The notes below the pieces were generated by a model that made no database searches, was not told where the DNA came from, and saw nothing but the letters and a program-made list of their open reading frames with translations. The position numbers were made by a program, and so were the translations under genes. A stretch of 64,000 nucleotides of DNA from BP-191 sp035940575. Its GTDB lineage: Bacteria > Actinomycetota > Actinomycetes > BP-191. Shown here piece after piece: positions 17,211-25,388 of the stretch. The first letter of the stretch is position 1. Each line of letters opens with the position of its first letter. The stretch lies in contig DASZER010000061.1 in assembly GCA_035940575.1 (NCBI GenBank), positions 5,988 to 69,987 of the forward strand, read 5' to 3'.

Positions 17211-17687
17211 ATGGCCACGCTGAAGGTCCGGGACCTCGGGGACTACATCCGCGAGCAGCGGCAGTCGTCCTCGATCTCGCTCCGCCAGCTCGCCCGCCTC
17301 GCCGGGGTCAGCAACCCGTACCTCAGCCAGATCGAGCGCGGGCTCCGCAAGCCCAGCGCCGAGATCCTCCAGCAGATCGCGAAGGCGCTGCGGATCTCGG
17401 CCGAGGCGCTCTACGTCCAGGCCGGCATCCTCGAGGAGCGCGACGCCGACACGGACGTTCCCGGCGCGATCCTGCGCGACGAGTGGATCAACGAGCGGCA
17501 GAAGCAGGTGCTGCTCGAGATCTACGACTCGTTCCGCAAGGAGAACGACGGGCAGCGCCAGTCGCCGGACGTCGAGGAGGCCGTCGAGGCCGAGCCTGCG
17601 CCGGCGAAGCCCGCCGCGAAGAAGGCGCCGGCGAAGCCGCGCAAGGCACCGGCGAAGGCCGCGAAGACCGAGGCCGCCACCCCCTAG
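17211..17687 (+). CDS. XRE-family transcriptional regulator with Lys/Ala/Pro tail
   Basis: The 158 aa product has an N-terminal Cro/C1-type helix-turn-helix (about residues 12-70, with SLRQLARLAGVSNPYLSQIE as the reading head). A middle helix follows, then a basic Lys/Ala/Pro tail (about 125-158) like histone-like tails. The order, regulator then HbhA-like gene, mirrors Rv0474-hbhA of mycobacteria. The ATG is used with almost no leader. Repeated TGCTAGCA-like sites over its promoter suggest self-control. It may also control the downstream gene, from which it is separated by about 100 bases. Confidence 0.88.
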   Translation: MATLKVRDLGDYIREQRQSSSISLRQLARLAGVSNPYLSQIERGLRKPSAEILQQIAKALRISAEALYVQAGILEERDADTDVPGAILRDEWINERQKQVLLEIYDSFRKENDGQRQSPDVEEAVEAEPAPAKPAAKKAPAKPRKAPAKAAKTEAATP

Positions 17688-17791
17688 ACCGGTGGGGGGA
17701 GGGTGCACGCGTCAGCAGCCCTCACCCGGCTACTCCCCTCTCCCCGCCGTACCAACGTTCCCGCTGTCACCCACTGAAGGAGATGCACGAC

Positions 17792-18127
17792 ATGGCGCTC
17801 AAGACCGAGGCGCGCAAGCCGTTCTACGCCCTGGCGGGCGTGGGCGACCTCGCCGTCGAGAACATCAAGGAGCTCCCGACGCAGGTCGTCGCCTCGGCGA
17901 CGTCCCTCGTCACGACGCTCCCGTCGAAGATGACCGAGACCTACGGCGAGCTCGTCGAGCGCGGCCAGAAGCTCGTCACCTCGATCCGCCGCTCGTCCGC
18001 CACGCAGCAGGCCGAGGCGCAGATCAAGGTCGCGCGCTCGCAGGCGAAGGCCGCCACCACGTCGGCCACCAAGGCCGTCAAGGCGACCGCGAAGGCCGTC
18101 GACAAGGCGTCCGAGAAGATCGGCTAG
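17792..18127 (+). CDS. HbhA-like (heparin-binding hemagglutinin-like) helical protein
   Basis: The 111 aa product starts at ATG 17792 with a strong GAAGGAG site 9 bases away. It is one long amphipathic helix ending in a Lys/Ala-rich tail (TKAVKATAKAVDKASEKIG), the layout of mycobacterial HbhA, though shorter (HbhA is about 200 aa). In mycobacteria HbhA is a surface adhesin also linked to lipid bodies and growth; in non-pathogens of this group the role is unclear. It follows the XRE gene as in Rv0474-Rv0475. A strong hairpin terminator follows 16 bases after the stop. Confidence 0.78.
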   Translation: MALKTEARKPFYALAGVGDLAVENIKELPTQVVASATSLVTTLPSKMTETYGELVERGQKLVTSIRRSSATQQAEAQIKVARSQAKAATTSATKAVKATAKAVDKASEKIG

Positions 18128-18143
18128 CACGCACTAGCGTAAG

Positions 18144-18173
18144 CAGCCCCCGGCCACTCCCGGCCGGGGGCTG
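18144..18173 (+). terminator. Hairpin terminator after the HbhA-like gene
   Basis: A perfect 12-bp stem (CAGCCCCCGGCC with its complement) has a 6-base loop. It starts 16 bases after the stop. No T-run follows, as is common in very GC-rich actinomycetes. Confidence 0.75.
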
Positions 18174-18197
18174 TCGCGCGTCCGAGGGGAGGCGACC

Positions 18198-18833
18198 GTG
18201 CGGGACGAGGTGCTCGCGGCGGCGCGCGAGATGCTCGCGCTCGGCCTCACGGCGGGGACCGCGGGCAACGTCTCCGGCCGCGCCGCCGACGGCACGGTGG
18301 TCGTCACGCCGGCGTCGCTCGACTACCGCGAGATGACCGGGGCCGACCTCGTCGTGCTCTCGCCGGACGGCGAGGTGCTCGACGGCGAGCGCGCCCCGAG
18401 CAGCGAGCGGGCGCTGCACCTCGCGGTCTACGCGGCGTTCCCCGACGTCCGCGGCGTCGTCCACGCCCACCCCGTGCACGCGACGATGTTCGCCTGCGCG
18501 CGCAGGGCCATCCCCGCGGCCGTGGACGAGTTCGCGCTCTACGTCGGCGGCGACGTGCCGTGCGCGGCGTACGAGCCGAGCGGGTCGGCCGCGCTGGCGC
18601 GGGAGGCGGTGCGCCACCTCGCCGATCGGGCCGCCGTCCTGCTCGCCTCCCACGGACTCGTCGCCGTCGGTACGTCACCGCGCGACGCGCTGCACGTCGC
18701 GACCGTCGTCGAGCAGGGCGCCCACGCGATCTGGGGCGCGGCGGCGCTCGGCGGCGCCGTTGCGCTCCCCTCCGAGGCGCAACGAGCGCTCGCCGAGCAC
18801 TACCGCCGCGGCAGGTCGCTCCCGAGCACGTAG
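18198..18833 (+). CDS. Class II aldolase/adducin family protein
   Basis: The 211 aa product matches the L-fuculose-phosphate aldolase/adducin family: GTAGNVSGR, TPASLDY, the catalytic Glu70 in SSERALH, and zinc ligands H89 and H91 (VVHAHPVH) with a third His at 152 (ASHGLVAVG). Such enzymes split sugar phosphates by zinc-assisted retro-aldol reaction. The exact sugar is unknown. The GTG start has GGGGAGG 5 bases away. The 3' end overlaps the convergent secreted-protein gene by 34 bases. Confidence 0.88.
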   Translation: MRDEVLAAAREMLALGLTAGTAGNVSGRAADGTVVVTPASLDYREMTGADLVVLSPDGEVLDGERAPSSERALHLAVYAAFPDVRGVVHAHPVHATMFACARRAIPAAVDEFALYVGGDVPCAAYEPSGSAALAREAVRHLADRAAVLLASHGLVAVGTSPRDALHVATVVEQGAHAIWGAAALGGAVALPSEAQRALAEHYRRGRSLPST

Positions 18834-19372
18834 TAGCCCGCGGCCTCCGCGGTGTCGCCGGTCTGGGTCACGCCCAGGCCGCAGGTGAGCGTGAGGCACG
18901 CGAGGCCCTCGAACTTCCGCACGATGGCGCCGCGCGCGAGGTGCCCGACGTACGGCGCCCGCCACACGAGCAGGTCGCCCTTGACCTCGATGTGCGCGCG
19001 GTAGTCGGCCTCGGAGCCGGGCAGGCCCGAGCAGCGGTCGTAGTAGTTCATCGCGGGCTGGTTCGGGGCGCCGAGCTGGCTGTCCTCGGACGCCGGGACC
19101 TCGTAGGCGAACGAGTACTCGTGGCAGCCGCCGATCGTGAACGCGAACCGGTAGATCGTCCCGCCGACCGACGGCGGCGCGGCGAGCTTCAGCTCGCCCT
19201 GCACCTCGGGCCCGTCGTCGCCGCGGACGCTGGACAGGCGCCCCCACAGGACGTCCTGCGCGGCGTCCCTCCAGTCGCCCTTGGGGTCGTTGAGCTGCGG
19301 TCGTGAGGCGGCGTGCGCGGTCGGCGCGAGCAGCAGCGTGGCGGCGACCAGCGGGGCTACGAGACGGGTCAT
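18800..19372 (-). CDS. Secreted protein of unknown function
   Basis: The 190 aa product has a signal peptide (LVAATLLLAPTAHA, cut near residue 21) and a mature beta-rich domain with four Cys, including CHEYSFAYEVP and CLTLTCG, probably paired as disulfides outside the cell. I do not recognise the family. The ATG at 19372 has no clear ribosome site. It is divergent from the aldo/keto reductase gene, with 47 bases between starts. Confidence 0.7.
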   Translation of the reverse strand: MTRLVAPLVAATLLLAPTAHAASRPQLNDPKGDWRDAAQDVLWGRLSSVRGDDGPEVQGELKLAAPPSVGGTIYRFAFTIGGCHEYSFAYEVPASEDSQLGAPNQPAMNYYDRCSGLPGSEADYRAHIEVKGDLLVWRAPYVGHLARGAIVRKFEGLACLTLTCGLGVTQTGDTAEAAGYYVLGSDLPRR

Positions 19373-19407
19373 GCCAGGGAGAGCCGCGTGCGCGTCGTCG
19401 GGTTCGC

Positions 19408-19413
19408 TACGGT
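19408..19413 (+). promoter_or_regulatory. -10 box for leaderless aldo/keto reductase transcript
   Basis: TACGGT lies exactly 6 bases before the ATG at 19420, with no Shine-Dalgarno. Confidence 0.45.
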
Positions 19414-19419
19414 CGTGCG

Positions 19420-20376
19420 ATGACCGACATGCGCTACCGCCAGCTCGGCGACTCCGGCCTCACCGTCAGCGTCGTGGGCCTCGGCTGCAACAACTTCCGC
19501 GCCCGCACCTCCGACGAGAACGCGCACGCCGTCATCGACGCCGCGATCGAGCGCGGGATCACGTTGTTCGACACCGCCGACATCTACGGCGGGGGCGGCG
19601 GCAGCGAGGAGCTCATCGGCGAGGCGCTCGGCTCGCGCCGCGACCAGGTCGTGCTCGCGACGAAGTTCGGCATGGAGATGCCCGGCGCGGGGCCGGAGGC
19701 GCGCGGCTCGCGGCGCTACGTCCGCAAGGCCGTGCGCGACTCGCTGACGCGGCTGCGTACGGACTGGATCGACCTGTACCAGTACCACGAGCCCGACGGC
19801 GTGACGCCGATCGAGGAGACGCTCGCCGCGCTGCACGAGCTCGTGCAGGAGGGGCTCGTCCGCTACGTCGGCTCGTCGAACTTCGCCGGCTGGCAGATCG
19901 CCGACGCGTCGTGGACCGCGCGCGACCGGCGCTACGAGCCGTTCGTCTCCGCGCAGAACCACTACTCCCTGCTCGAACGCGGCATCGAGCGCGAGGTCGT
20001 CCCCGCGTGCGAGCAGTACGGCGTCGGGCAGCTCCCGTACTTCCCGCTCGCCAACGGCGTCCTCACCGGCAAGTACCGCCGCGGCGAGCCGCTGCCCGAG
20101 GGCTCGCGCCTCGGCGGCAACGCCACGCGCGCCGAGCAGCTCCTCACCGAGCGGACGTACGACCGCGTCGAGGCTCTGGAGAAGCTCGCCGAGTCGCGCG
20201 GCGTGACGTTGCTGCACCTCGCCATCGGCGGCCTCGCCGCGCAGCCGTCGGTGTCGTCGGTCATCGCGGGCGCGACGCGCCCCGAGCAGGTGCACGCGAA
20301 CGCCGACGCCGGGACGTGGGAGCCTTCCGCCGAGGACCTGGTGGCGATCGACGAGATCTGCCCGCCGGGCGAGTAG
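19420..20376 (+). CDS. Aldo/keto reductase
   Basis: The 318 aa product is a TIM-barrel NAD(P)H-dependent aldo/keto reductase. The catalytic tetrad is visible: D and Y in FDTADIYGG, K in LATKFGME, and H in YQYHEPDG; LFLxGA-type cofactor contacts are represented by SVIAGATRPEQV. It resembles the YghZ/potassium-channel-beta-like group. The substrate is unknown. A small membrane-protein gene follows; its ribosome site overlaps the stop codon here, so they form an operon. Confidence 0.92.
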   Translation: MTDMRYRQLGDSGLTVSVVGLGCNNFRARTSDENAHAVIDAAIERGITLFDTADIYGGGGGSEELIGEALGSRRDQVVLATKFGMEMPGAGPEARGSRRYVRKAVRDSLTRLRTDWIDLYQYHEPDGVTPIEETLAALHELVQEGLVRYVGSSNFAGWQIADASWTARDRRYEPFVSAQNHYSLLERGIEREVVPACEQYGVGQLPYFPLANGVLTGKYRRGEPLPEGSRLGGNATRAEQLLTERTYDRVEALEKLAESRGVTLLHLAIGGLAAQPSVSSVIAGATRPEQVHANADAGTWEPSAEDLVAIDEICPPGE

Positions 20377-20387
20377 GGGAGGCCCCG

Positions 20388-20579
20388 ATGTCCGACGAAG
20401 CCGCACCCGCCAAGAAGTCCCGCTTCCTGCCCGCGGTGGTGACGTTCGTCGTCGTCGCCGCGGCCGTGTACCTCACCGGCGCGCTGGCGACGTGGGTGCT
20501 CAAGAAGGTCGTGCTGCCGTTGCTCGCCGTCCTCCTCGGCTGGATCGCGGCGCGCGTCGTCTACCGCATCCGGGACTAG
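20388..20579 (+). CDS. Small membrane protein (63 aa)
   Basis: The ATG at 20388 has GGGGAGG 5 bases upstream. The product has a charged N-terminus and two close hydrophobic helices (VVTFVVVAAAVYLTGALA and VVLPLLAVLLGWIAA), so it should sit in the cytoplasmic membrane as a hairpin. Function is unknown. It follows the aldo/keto reductase by 11 bases. Its TAG stop shares the palindrome CTAG with the stop of the convergent amidohydrolase gene. Confidence 0.75.
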   Translation: MSDEAAPAKKSRFLPAVVTFVVVAAAVYLTGALATWVLKKVVLPLLAVLLGWIAARVVYRIRD

Positions 20580-21625
20580 CGCACCCGTACGCCCCGGCGC
20601 ACGACGGCCGCCGGCGACCGCAGCACCTCGGGGTCCTCGCGCGGGTCGGCGTCGTACGTCACCACGTCGGCAGGCGCCCCGTCCTCGATCCCGGGCGCGC
20701 CGAGGAACGCCCTCGCCGCCGTCGTCGCGGCGCGCAGCGCGTCGAGCGGGTCGAGGCCGTACGCCGCGAGCAGCGCCACCTCGCCCGCGATCGAGCCGTG
20801 CGGCGCGGTGTCGGTGCCGGCGAGCACCGTGACGCCGAGGCGTGCGGCGTGCGGCACCGCCTCGCGCATGTTCGCGACCCACGCGGCGTGCCGCTCGCGG
20901 GAGCGCTCGGGCGCGTCGGGCGCGGGCGGCGCCGTGACGGCGGACAGGGTGGGCGTCCACGCGACGCCGGTCGCGGCCATCGTGGCGAGCAGCGGCTCGT
21001 CGAGCATGCAGCCGTGCTCCACGGAGTCGGCGCCGCACGCGACGGCGTCGCGGCAGGCCTCGGCGGTGGTGGCGTGCACGGCGAGGCGCGCGCCGCCGGC
21101 GTGCGCGAGCTCCGCGACCTCGCGGAGCAGCGCGGCGTCGTAGTTGACGCGCATGCCGTCGCCGTGGCGCCAGTCGCCGACGACCTTGACCCACCGCACG
21201 CCGCTCGCGAGCTGCGCGGCGACCGTGCCCAGCAGCCGGTCGGGCGGCGTCGCGACGTGCAGCCCCTCGACCCAGCCGTTCTCGGGCCCGAGGAAGCGCC
21301 CCGCCTGGTCGACGTCGGGGTCGTCGCCGGCCGGCCGCAACGGCTCGTCGCGGACGCGGCCGATGTCGCGTACGAGCAGCACGCCGGCGTCGCGCTGGGC
21401 GCGCAGGTTCGCGGACACGAGCGCGTCGCTCGCCGTGGCGAGGCCGGTCCCGCTCATGTCGATCGTGAGGTGCGCGTGCGCGTCGACCAGGCCGGGCAGG
21501 GCGTAGCGGCCCGGCAGCGGCTCCGCGCCGTCGACCGGCGACGACGTGAACGCGCCGCCCGCCACCCACACGTCCCGATCCTCGCCCCCGGGCAGTACGG
21601 TCGGAGGCAGCCGGAACGTCGTCAC
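20576..21625 (-). CDS. Amidohydrolase (imidazolonepropionase/prolidase-like)
   Basis: The 349 aa product has the metal-dependent amidohydrolase fold: HxH at 50-52 (GLVDAHAHL), a Lys in RWVKVVGDW that may be carboxylated, His in LAVHATT and SVEHGC, and the Asp in VLAGTDTAPHG. It should hydrolyse a C-N bond in a cyclic or peptide-like substrate, not identified. I chose GTG 21625, with GGCGAGG upstream; an ATG at 21643 is also in frame but would overlap the dodecin start. Confidence 0.85.
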   Translation of the reverse strand: MTTFRLPPTVLPGGEDRDVWVAGGAFTSSPVDGAEPLPGRYALPGLVDAHAHLTIDMSGTGLATASDALVSANLRAQRDAGVLLVRDIGRVRDEPLRPAGDDPDVDQAGRFLGPENGWVEGLHVATPPDRLLGTVAAQLASGVRWVKVVGDWRHGDGMRVNYDAALLREVAELAHAGGARLAVHATTAEACRDAVACGADSVEHGCMLDEPLLATMAATGVAWTPTLSAVTAPPAPDAPERSRERHAAWVANMREAVPHAARLGVTVLAGTDTAPHGSIAGEVALLAAYGLDPLDALRAATTAARAFLGAPGIEDGAPADVVTYDADPREDPEVLRSPAAVVRRGVRVR

Positions 21626-21641
21626 CCGAGGAGCCTCGCCC

Positions 21642-21857
21642 ATGGCCGACCGCACGTACAAGAAGGTCGAGATCGTCGGCACGTCGCCGCAGGGCGTGGA
21701 CCAGGCGATCCGCAACGGCCTCGCCCGCGCCTCGCGCACGCTGCGCAACGTCGACTGGTTCGAGGTCACGGAGATCCGCGGCCAGGTCGTGGACGGCACA
21801 GTGGCGCACACGCAGGTCACGATGAAGGTCGGCTTCCGGCTCGACGACGAGGACTGA
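21642..21857 (+). CDS. Dodecin flavin-binding protein
   Basis: The 71 aa product matches dodecin: opening YKKVEIVGTS, then AIRNGLARASRTLRNVDWFEV with the flavin-stacking Trp, and the Gln in THTQVTMKVGF. Dodecins are hollow 12-mers that bind FMN/FAD or CoA and act as flavin stores. GAGGAG lies 8 bases before the ATG. The gene is divergent from the amidohydrolase and 6 bases upstream of a class V PLP enzyme. Confidence 0.92.
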   Translation: MADRTYKKVEIVGTSPQGVDQAIRNGLARASRTLRNVDWFEVTEIRGQVVDGTVAHTQVTMKVGFRLDDED

Positions 21858-21863
21858 GCCGCG

Positions 21864-23534
21864 TTGTCGCTGCTGGACGAGATCCGCCGCGCCGTCATCG
21901 GCGACGACGAGGTGATGGACGGCCCGTACGGGCCGCGCCGCGTGACGTACGCCGACTACACCGCGAGCGGGCGCTCGCTCGCGTTCGTCGAGGACTTCGT
22001 CCGCGACGAGGTGCTGCCGCGCTACGCGAACACGCACACCGAGACCTCGGGCACGGGGCGGCAGACGACGCGGTTCCGCGAGGAGGCCCGCGCGATCATC
22101 GCGTCGGCAGTCGGGGCGCCGCGCGACGAGTACGCCGTGCTGTTCTGCGGCGCAGGCTCGACCGCGGCGATCGACAAGCTCGTGCACGTCCTCGGCCTGC
22201 GCATCCCCGCGGCCCTGGACGACCGCTACGGCTTCCGCGACGCGATCCCCGTGAGCGAGCGGCCCGTGGTGTTCATCGGGCCGTTCGAGCACCACTCGAA
22301 CGAGCTGCCGTGGCGCGAGTCGATCGCCGACGTCGTCGTCATCCGCGAAACGCGCGACGGGCACGTCGACCTGGACGACCTGCGCGCGCGGCTCGAGGAG
22401 CACGCGGACCGCGCGCTGAGGATCGGGTCGTTCTCCGCCGCCTCCAACGTCACCGGCATCGTCACCGACACGCGCGCGGTCGCCGCCCTGCTGCACGAGC
22501 ACGGGGCGCTGTCGTTCTGGGACTACGCGGCCGCGGGCCCGTACGTCGACGTCGACATGGGCGGCGACGGCCTCGACGCGATCTTCCTGTCGCCCCACAA
22601 GTTCATCGGCGGGCCCGGCACGCCGGGCGTGCTCGTCGCGCGGCGGTCGCTGTTCACCAACCGCGTGCCGGCCGTGCCGGGCGGCGGGACCGTGTCGTAC
22701 GTCAACCCGTTGGAGCACCGCTACCTCGACGACGTCGAGCTGCGCGAGGAGGGCGGCACGCCGGCGATCGTGGACTCGATCAGGGCGGGGCTGGTGTTCC
22801 AGCTCAAGGAGGCCGTCGGCGTCGAGTGCATCCGCGAGGCGGAGGAGTCGTTCATCCGCCGCGCCGTTGAGTCGTGGCGGGCGAACCCGAACATCGAGAT
22901 CCTCGGCAACCTCGACGCGGAGCGGCTGTCGATCGTGTCGTTCGTCGTGCGGCACGAGGGCTCGCGCTACCTGCACCACAACTTCGTGGTCGCGGTGCTC
23001 AACGACCTGTTCGGCATCCAGGCGCGCGGCGGCTGCTCGTGCGCGGGCCCGTACGGCCACCGGCTGCTCGGCATCGACCTCGAGCGCTCGCACGAGTTCG
23101 AGCGCGAGATCACGCGCGGCTGCGAGGGCATCAAGCCCGGCTGGGTGCGCGTGAACTTCAACTACTTCATCACCGACACCGTCTTCGAGTACGTCCTCGA
23201 CGCCGTGCACCTCGTCGCGTCCGAGGGGTGGAAGCTGCTGCCGCACTACGCGTTCGAGCCGCACACGGGGACGTGGCTGCACCGCGCCGGCGCGGCCGAG
23301 GCGCCGATGTCGCTGCACGACGTGTCGTACGACGGCGGCCGGTTCACCTACCCGAAGCGGCACCGCACCGAGCCCGAGTCCGCGCTCGCCGGGTACCTCG
23401 CCGAGGCCCGCCGCATCCTGGACGAGGCCGGCGCCGAGCACCCCGACTGCCCGGCGCCGGAGGGGCTCAGCGAGGACTTCGAGCACCTGCGCTGGTTCCC
23501 CCTCCCGGGTGAGGTCGTGCCGGGCGTACGGTGA
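21864..23534 (+). CDS. Class V aminotransferase-fold PLP enzyme (cysteine desulfurase-like), long form
   Basis: The 556 aa product has the class V fold with PLP Lys246 (SPHKFIGGPGTPG) and a Cys pair at 391/393 in ARGGCSCAGPYG, like the persulfide loop of cysteine desulfurases. It is much longer than usual (about 400 aa), with an extra C-terminal region of about 100 aa lacking known motifs. Sulfur transfer from cysteine or a related lyase reaction is plausible but unproven. The start is TTG 21864, 6 bases after the dodecin stop, so the two are likely co-transcribed. No Fe-S scaffold gene is nearby. Confidence 0.82.
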   Translation: MSLLDEIRRAVIGDDEVMDGPYGPRRVTYADYTASGRSLAFVEDFVRDEVLPRYANTHTETSGTGRQTTRFREEARAIIASAVGAPRDEYAVLFCGAGSTAAIDKLVHVLGLRIPAALDDRYGFRDAIPVSERPVVFIGPFEHHSNELPWRESIADVVVIRETRDGHVDLDDLRARLEEHADRALRIGSFSAASNVTGIVTDTRAVAALLHEHGALSFWDYAAAGPYVDVDMGGDGLDAIFLSPHKFIGGPGTPGVLVARRSLFTNRVPAVPGGGTVSYVNPLEHRYLDDVELREEGGTPAIVDSIRAGLVFQLKEAVGVECIREAEESFIRRAVESWRANPNIEILGNLDAERLSIVSFVVRHEGSRYLHHNFVVAVLNDLFGIQARGGCSCAGPYGHRLLGIDLERSHEFEREITRGCEGIKPGWVRVNFNYFITDTVFEYVLDAVHLVASEGWKLLPHYAFEPHTGTWLHRAGAAEAPMSLHDVSYDGGRFTYPKRHRTEPESALAGYLAEARRILDEAGAEHPDCPAPEGLSEDFEHLRWFPLPGEVVPGVR

Positions 23535-23555
23535 CGCCGAACGAACCGGGGAGCC

Positions 23556-23744
23556 ATGGACGGCACGACCACGTACGAGCTCTCCGTCAGCCTGCTCGAC
23601 GCGACGACGGATCCCGACCAGGCGCTGACGGTCCGGCAGAGCGGCACGCTGACGCCGGACGTCGCCGACCGCTCGGCTGCGCCTCGGAGGTCTGGCCGCG
23701 CCGACCTCGTCCTCGGCGAGGACGGGTCGATCGGCTCCTTGTAG
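23556..23744 (+). CDS. Small hypothetical protein (62 aa), perhaps a broken gene
   Basis: The ATG has GGGGAG immediately before it. The first 40 residues (ELSVSLLDATTDP...) read like a genuine protein, then the composition turns Arg/Ala-rich. In another frame, about 23806-23893, a sensible stretch reads SVLDLGAQETYLYVVQGTTP before a stop. One older gene split by frame changes is possible. The stop codon sits in the loop of a 7-bp hairpin. Confidence 0.35.
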   Translation: MDGTTTYELSVSLLDATTDPDQALTVRQSGTLTPDVADRSAAPRRSGRADLVLGEDGSIGSL

Positions 23745-23793
23745 GAGCCGGGCAGCGCCAGCACCCCGGTGACGGCGGCGCGAGGGCTCCTAC
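23732..23793 (+). promoter_or_regulatory. Mutually exclusive hairpins between small ORF and Rieske gene
   Basis: CGGCTCC (23732-23738) pairs perfectly with GGAGCCG (23744-23750). The overlapping GTAGGAGCC (23741-23749) can instead pair over 9 bp with GGCTCCTAC (23785-23793). The small ORF's stop lies in the first loop. The rest of the 193-base gap to the Rieske gene shows nothing else clear. Confidence 0.35.
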
Positions 23794-23937
23794 GTCGGGG
23801 GGGCTGGTCAGCGTCCTGGACCTCGGGGCACAGGAGACGTACCTGTACGTCGTGCAGGGCACCACGCCGCGGATGGGCGCCCCGCCCGCCTGACGCGCCG
23901 ACGTGTGGCGCGGCCGAGCGCGGGCACCGACAACGCC

Positions 23938-24852
23938 ATGAGGCTGCGTTACCAAGTCGACCGCCTGGAGCGGTCGCCGAGGATCGACCCGCTCGTCGGG
24001 CTGCTCGACGCGTTCTGGGGCCGCGTGCTGCCGAAGGGCAGGGCGCGCGACGCGCTGCACGGCACGTGGCTCGGCCACCCGCTGCACCCCGTCCTCACGG
24101 ACGTGCCGATCGGCGCGTGGTGGAGCGCGTTGCTGCTCGACGTCCTCGGCGGCGACCGTACTGCGGTCGCGGCCAGGCGGCTCGTCGGCGCGGGCGTGCT
24201 GGCGGCGGTCCCGACCGCCGTCACCGGCGCCACCGACTGGACGAGCCTCGGCACGTTGGAGCGGCCGCGGCGCGTCGGCGCGGTGCACGCCGTCGCCAAC
24301 GGCACCGCCACCGTCCTCTACACCGCCTCGTGGCTCGCGCGCCGCAAGGGCGACCACGCGAAGGGGCGCGCGCTCGGCTTCGCGGGCGCGGCGTTCCTCA
24401 ACGCCGGCGGGTACCTCGGCGGGCACCTCGCGTACCGCAACGCCGTCGGCGTCGACCACACCGCCGGCGAGAGCCAGGTCGGCGAGTGGACCGACGTCGG
24501 CAACCTGCGCGAGCTGCCGATGCGCCAGGCCGTACGCCGCCGCGTCGGCGACGCCGACGTGCTGCTCTACCGGATCGGCTCCACGGTCCGCGCCATCTCC
24601 GCGACCTGCTCGCACATGGGCGGCCCGCTGGAGGAGGGCACGATCGCGGAGGACTGCGTGACGTGCCCGTGGCACGGCTCGACGTTCGACCTCACCGACG
24701 GCGGCGTCGTACGCGGCCCCGCCACCGCGCCGCAGCCGGCGTACGAGGTGCGCGTCGTCGGCCGCACCGTGCAGGTCCGCCGCGAGCCGCGGCCGTCGCG
24801 CGAGGCGCTCGCCGGCGCCGACGGCGTGACCGTCGGTGACGCCGCTCGTTAG
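23938..24852 (+). CDS. DUF2231-type membrane protein fused to a Rieske [2Fe-2S] domain
   Basis: The 304 aa product joins an N-terminal DUF2231-like membrane region (HPLHPVLTDVPIGAWW near 47-62; four hydrophobic segments to about 170) to a C-terminal Rieske ferredoxin domain. The [2Fe-2S] ligands are C224 and H226 (CSHMGG) and C243 and H246 (CPWHGS). The arrangement suggests a membrane-bound electron carrier whose partner is not in the window. ATG 23938 was chosen because it starts the conserved region; a GTG at 23905 is in frame. Confidence 0.88.
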   Translation: MRLRYQVDRLERSPRIDPLVGLLDAFWGRVLPKGRARDALHGTWLGHPLHPVLTDVPIGAWWSALLLDVLGGDRTAVAARRLVGAGVLAAVPTAVTGATDWTSLGTLERPRRVGAVHAVANGTATVLYTASWLARRKGDHAKGRALGFAGAAFLNAGGYLGGHLAYRNAVGVDHTAGESQVGEWTDVGNLRELPMRQAVRRRVGDADVLLYRIGSTVRAISATCSHMGGPLEEGTIAEDCVTCPWHGSTFDLTDGGVVRGPATAPQPAYEVRVVGRTVQVRREPRPSREALAGADGVTVGDAAR

Positions 24853-24884
24853 CAGGGAGCCCGGCACCAGGAAGGGATCCCCCG

Positions 24885-25181
24885 ATGTTGACCGCGATCG
24901 TGCTCCGCGACGACGAGCTCGCGACGTTGTCGCGCAGCGAGACGCTCGCTCTGGACTACCTGCTCCACGAGCGTCTCTCGGAGATCGCGCGGGGCCGGCG
25001 TTCGGGCGACTCGGCGCTGCTGCTGGCCATCAAGGCGGCCGACTACCTCGCCCCGCTGCTCGACGAGCTCGGCGACGACGGGACGTACGACCTCCTGGAC
25101 GCGGTCGCCGCGAGTGACCTCGGCTGCGCCGCCCTCGACCGCGCCAGGGCCGTCGCCGCGCTCACCGCCAACGCGGCGTAA
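24885..25181 (+). CDS. Hypothetical protein (98 aa)
   Basis: The ATG follows AGGAAGGGA by about 8 bases. The product is helical, acidic and Leu/Ala-rich (DDELATLSRSETLALDYLL), with no signal or membrane segment. I do not recognise the family. It lies 32 bases after the Rieske gene and may share its transcript. Confidence 0.6.
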   Translation: MLTAIVLRDDELATLSRSETLALDYLLHERLSEIARGRRSGDSALLLAIKAADYLAPLLDELGDDGTYDLLDAVAASDLGCAALDRARAVAALTANAA

Positions 25182-25229
25182 GCACTTTGTGACGCATAGG
25201 TATCGAATGCCCGGGGCAGCGACCCCCGT

Positions 25230-25388
25230 ATGAGCGAGCAAGAGATGGCGGAACGCCGCCGCCGCCGCGAGGAGCTGCTCCAGCAGCGCGCCGCGATGGC
25301 CTCCTGGCGCGACCGCCTCCTCGCCCGCCGCACCAAGTACCTCAAGGCCCGCCAGGACCTCGCGCACCGGCTCAGCCAGCAGGGCTGA
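25230..25388 (+). CDS. Small Arg/Glu-rich helical protein (52 aa)
   Basis: A short frame starts at ATG 25230 (MSEQEMAERRRRREELLQQR) and ends at TGA 25388. The product should be one charged helix. An A+T-richer stretch just upstream (about 25185-25210) could hold a promoter, and CGGGG/CCCCG around 25212-25228 could form a small hairpin. The end overlaps the convergent MBL gene by 17 bases. Function is unknown. Confidence 0.5.
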   Translation: MSEQEMAERRRRREELLQQRAAMASWRDRLLARRTKYLKARQDLAHRLSQQG

